Shown: positions 62,597 to 64,000 of the stretch, one piece after another
Layout of the letters: every line of letters begins with the position of its first letter
Position numbering within the stretch: the first letter of the stretch is position 1
The notes under the pieces: model-generated
Seen by the model: the letters and a program-made list of their open reading frames with translations, nothing else
What the model was told of the DNA's origin: nothing
The model's database searches: none
Assembly: GCF_020819595.1 (NCBI RefSeq)
Contig: NZ_JAJHNP010000002.1
Location: forward strand, 1 to 64,000
Source: Streptomyces barringtoniae
GTDB taxonomy: Bacteria; Actinomycetota; Actinomycetes; Streptomycetales; Streptomycetaceae
Direction: 5' to 3'
Length of the DNA: 64,000 nt
Position numbers and translations under genes: made by a program

Positions 62597-63067
62597 TCAC
62601 GCCGCCGTCGGACCGGTGCGCGTCCAGCCCGGCGCCTGCGGACGGGCCGTGAGGTCCTCGTGGCGGACCTCCTCGCCGCAGGCGCGGCAGGTGACGACCG
62701 GCACCAGTTCATTGCCGCAGATGTGCTCGACGGCCATGGGCAGGTCGGCGCCCTTGCGGATGTGGCGGTCGCCCCACTCCTTGAGCGTCATCAGGACCGG
62801 CTCCAGCTCCAGGCCGGCCTGTGTGGCCCGGTACTCGAAGCGCTGCGGGCGCTCGCTGTAGACGCGCTTGGTGAGGATCCCCGCGTCCACGAGCCGGCGC
62901 AGCCGGGCGGCCAGGATGTCGCGCGGGGCGCCGATGTTGCGCACGAGCTGGTCGAAGCGGCCGTTGCCCAGGCACACCTCGCGCAGGACGAGCAGGGAGT
63001 ACTTCTCGCCGACCAGCGCGAGGGCGTCGGCGATGGAGCAGGGGCGCGGGTCTTTCGTGGCGGCCAT
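62597..63067 (-). CDS. HxlR-family transcriptional regulator
   Basis: 156 residues. HxlR winged helix at about 10-100 (CSIADALALVGEKYSLLVLR, EVCLGNGRFDQLVRNIGAPR, LVDAGILTKRVYSERPQRFE), with a C-terminal CxxC pair (CRACGEEV) that could bind zinc or sense redox. TAGACT lies seven bases before ATG 63067, so the mRNA is likely leaderless. Divergent from a thiolase gene, across a shared inverted repeat GTTTGA-TT-TTCAAAC-type; it probably controls both. Confidence 0.87.
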   Translation of the reverse strand: MAATKDPRPCSIADALALVGEKYSLLVLREVCLGNGRFDQLVRNIGAPRDILAARLRRLVDAGILTKRVYSERPQRFEYRATQAGLELEPVLMTLKEWGDRHIRKGADLPMAVEHICGNELVPVVTCRACGEEVRHEDLTARPQAPGWTRTGPTAA

Positions 63068-63087
63068 GAGGGCCAGTCTAGTGGAGA

Positions 63088-63132
63088 GTTTGATTTTCAA
63101 ACCTGGCGCGCTATGGTGAGTTTGGATTTCCT
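63088..63132. promoter_or_regulatory. HxlR operators and thiolase promoter
   Basis: GTTTGATTTTCAAAC (63088-63102) is a 15-bp dyad; GAGTTTGATTTTC (63086) is repeated as GAGTTTGGATTTC (63118), 32 bp on. TTGATT (63090-63095), 16 bases, TATGGT (63112-63117) is a promoter toward the thiolase that overlaps the dyad. Confidence 0.6.
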
Positions 63133-63204
63133 ACTCACTGGTAGCTGTCGTAGCCCGCCGCCCGGCCCGCTGCGGACAGCCAGGCGGCCAAGGAGGCCCC
63201 CGCC

Positions 63205-64000
63205 ATGCGCGACGCAGTGATCGTCGAAGCCGTACGCACCCCCATCGGCAAGGGCAAGCCGAACGGCTCCCTCGCCCACGTCCATCCCGTGCAGCTGCTC
63301 GCCCACACCCTGCGCGCCCTGGTCGAGCGCTCCGGCGTCGACCCCGCGCTGATCGACGACGTCATCGGCGGCACCGTCGACCAGGTCGGCGAGCAGGCCA
63401 TGAACACCACCCGGTACGCGGTCCTCGCCGCCGGCTTCCCCGAGACGGTCCCGGCGACCACCGTGGACCGCCAGTGCGGCTCCTCCCAGCAGGCCGTGCA
63501 CTTCGCCGCGCAGGGCGTGATGTCCGGGGCGTACGACCTGGTGGTCGCCTGCGGTGTGGAGTCGATGAGCCGGGTGCCGATGTGGTCCAACGTGCCTGCC
63601 GGCAAGGACCCGTTCGGTCCCGGTGTCGCCGAGCGCTACCCCGAGGGCCTGGTCCCGCAGGGCATCAGCGCGGAACTGATCGCCGCCAAGTGGTCCCTCA
63701 CGCGCGCCCGGATGGACGAGTTCGCCGTCTCCTCGCACCACAAGGCCGCCGCGGCCTGGGACAAGGGTCTGTTCGACGCCGAGATCGCGCCGCTGGACGG
63801 CGTCGCCCGCGACGAGTGCGTCCGCCCCGGCAGCACCACGGAGATCCTCGCCGGCCTCAAGCCCGCCTACCACGACCCCGGCTTCGCCGAGCGATTCCCG
63901 CAGATCGAGTGGAACGTGACGGCGGGCAACGCCAGCCCCGTCAACGACGGCGCCTCCGCCGTCCTGATCACCTCCAGCGACACCGCGGCCCGCCTCGGCC
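63205..64000 (+). CDS. Thiolase (acetyl-CoA acyltransferase), 5' part only
   Basis: 265 codons are open to the window edge. Start ATG 63205 has AAGGAGG eight bases upstream; VIVEAVRTPIGKGKPNGSLA at the N-terminus and the nucleophilic cysteine in VDRQCGSSQQAVHF (about residue 92) define a thiolase, and GNASPVNDGASAV near the end is the third signature region. It is probably of the degradative or acetoacetyl-CoA-forming type; the histidine and second cysteine are beyond the edge. Divergent from the HxlR gene. Confidence 0.92.
   Translation, partial: MRDAVIVEAVRTPIGKGKPNGSLAHVHPVQLLAHTLRALVERSGVDPALIDDVIGGTVDQVGEQAMNTTRYAVLAAGFPETVPATTVDRQCGSSQQAVHFAAQGVMSGAYDLVVACGVESMSRVPMWSNVPAGKDPFGPGVAERYPEGLVPQGISAELIAAKWSLTRARMDEFAVSSHHKAAAAWDKGLFDAEIAPLDGVARDECVRPGSTTEILAGLKPAYHDPGFAERFPQIEWNVTAGNASPVNDGASAVLITSSDTAARLG

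Overview
The window is a 64 kb piece of a Streptomyces chromosome. The evidence is the very high GC content with G/C-rich third codon positions, frequent GTG starts, many regulator genes, the actinobacteria-only DUF881-Sbp-DUF881 cluster, and dispersed palindromic repeats that I know from Streptomyces genomes. From memory, gene order broadly follows the S. coelicolor stretch from about SCO1389 down to about SCO1324; I could not run that comparison.

Layout. 1-13.95 kb is a conserved actinobacterial block matching, from memory, M. tuberculosis Rv1822-Rv1832: a CDP-alcohol phosphatidyltransferase, DUF881/Sbp/DUF881, a GarA/OdhI-type FHA protein, two MerR regulators (FtsR-like and McdR-like) around a BFN nuclease, and gcvP behind a tandem glycine riboswitch. 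A ManC-like pyrophosphorylase and a Y-family polymerase are intercalated, and gcvH is absent. 13.98-19.1 kb is molybdenum-themed: a modA-modB-modC-molbindin operon, a sulfite-oxidase-type Moco domain protein, the fused 3' remnants of a xanthine dehydrogenase and a PucR regulator, and a HTH-TOBE protein. 19.2-22.7 kb has a DUF1707 protein, a large APC permease and a universal stress protein.

22.9-28.4 kb is a xylan/xylo-oligosaccharide locus: a GH43 gene with a collapsed C-terminal domain, a lipoprotein-permease-permease importer without its own ATPase, and a secreted GH10 xylanase; matching CGAA-centred palindromes precede both transcription units. 28.5-35.9 kb holds small Streptomyces proteins, a GCS2 ligase, a CPBP protease homologue, a PhzF isomerase, a self-regulating PadR gene, an SRPBCC protein and a Clp-N protein. 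35.9-43.5 kb contains three DMT/EamA transporters, a MocR regulator with a PPOX flavoprotein, a LysR regulator, a second PPOX protein and an isochorismatase-fold protein. The second EamA gene follows a strong promoter, a 13-codon leader ORF and hairpins that pair its Shine-Dalgarno site.

43.5-50.9 kb: Rieske lipoprotein, a HipA-like kinase (frameshifted in a G7 tract) with its DUF3037 partner, two SDR reductases, a peptide-binding lipoprotein, Ung and small proteins. 50.9-57.6 kb: a DinB-fold protein, two TetR genes each facing a divergent enzyme gene across paired operators, a Gfo/Idh oxidoreductase, Lnt and two NTF2-fold proteins. 57.8-61.1 kb is the least ordinary part: an unknown protein, a 686-residue coiled-coil/Mrr-nuclease/TerD fusion whose stop codon sits at the start of an in-frame acidic repeat, and a 59-residue leaderless gene. 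The window closes with a second Gfo/Idh gene, an HxlR regulator and the 5' part of a thiolase gene.

At least ten genes, mostly regulators and their partners, have a -10 hexamer 6-8 nt before the start codon, the mark of leaderless mRNAs. No tRNA, rRNA, insertion sequence, prophage or CRISPR array was seen.
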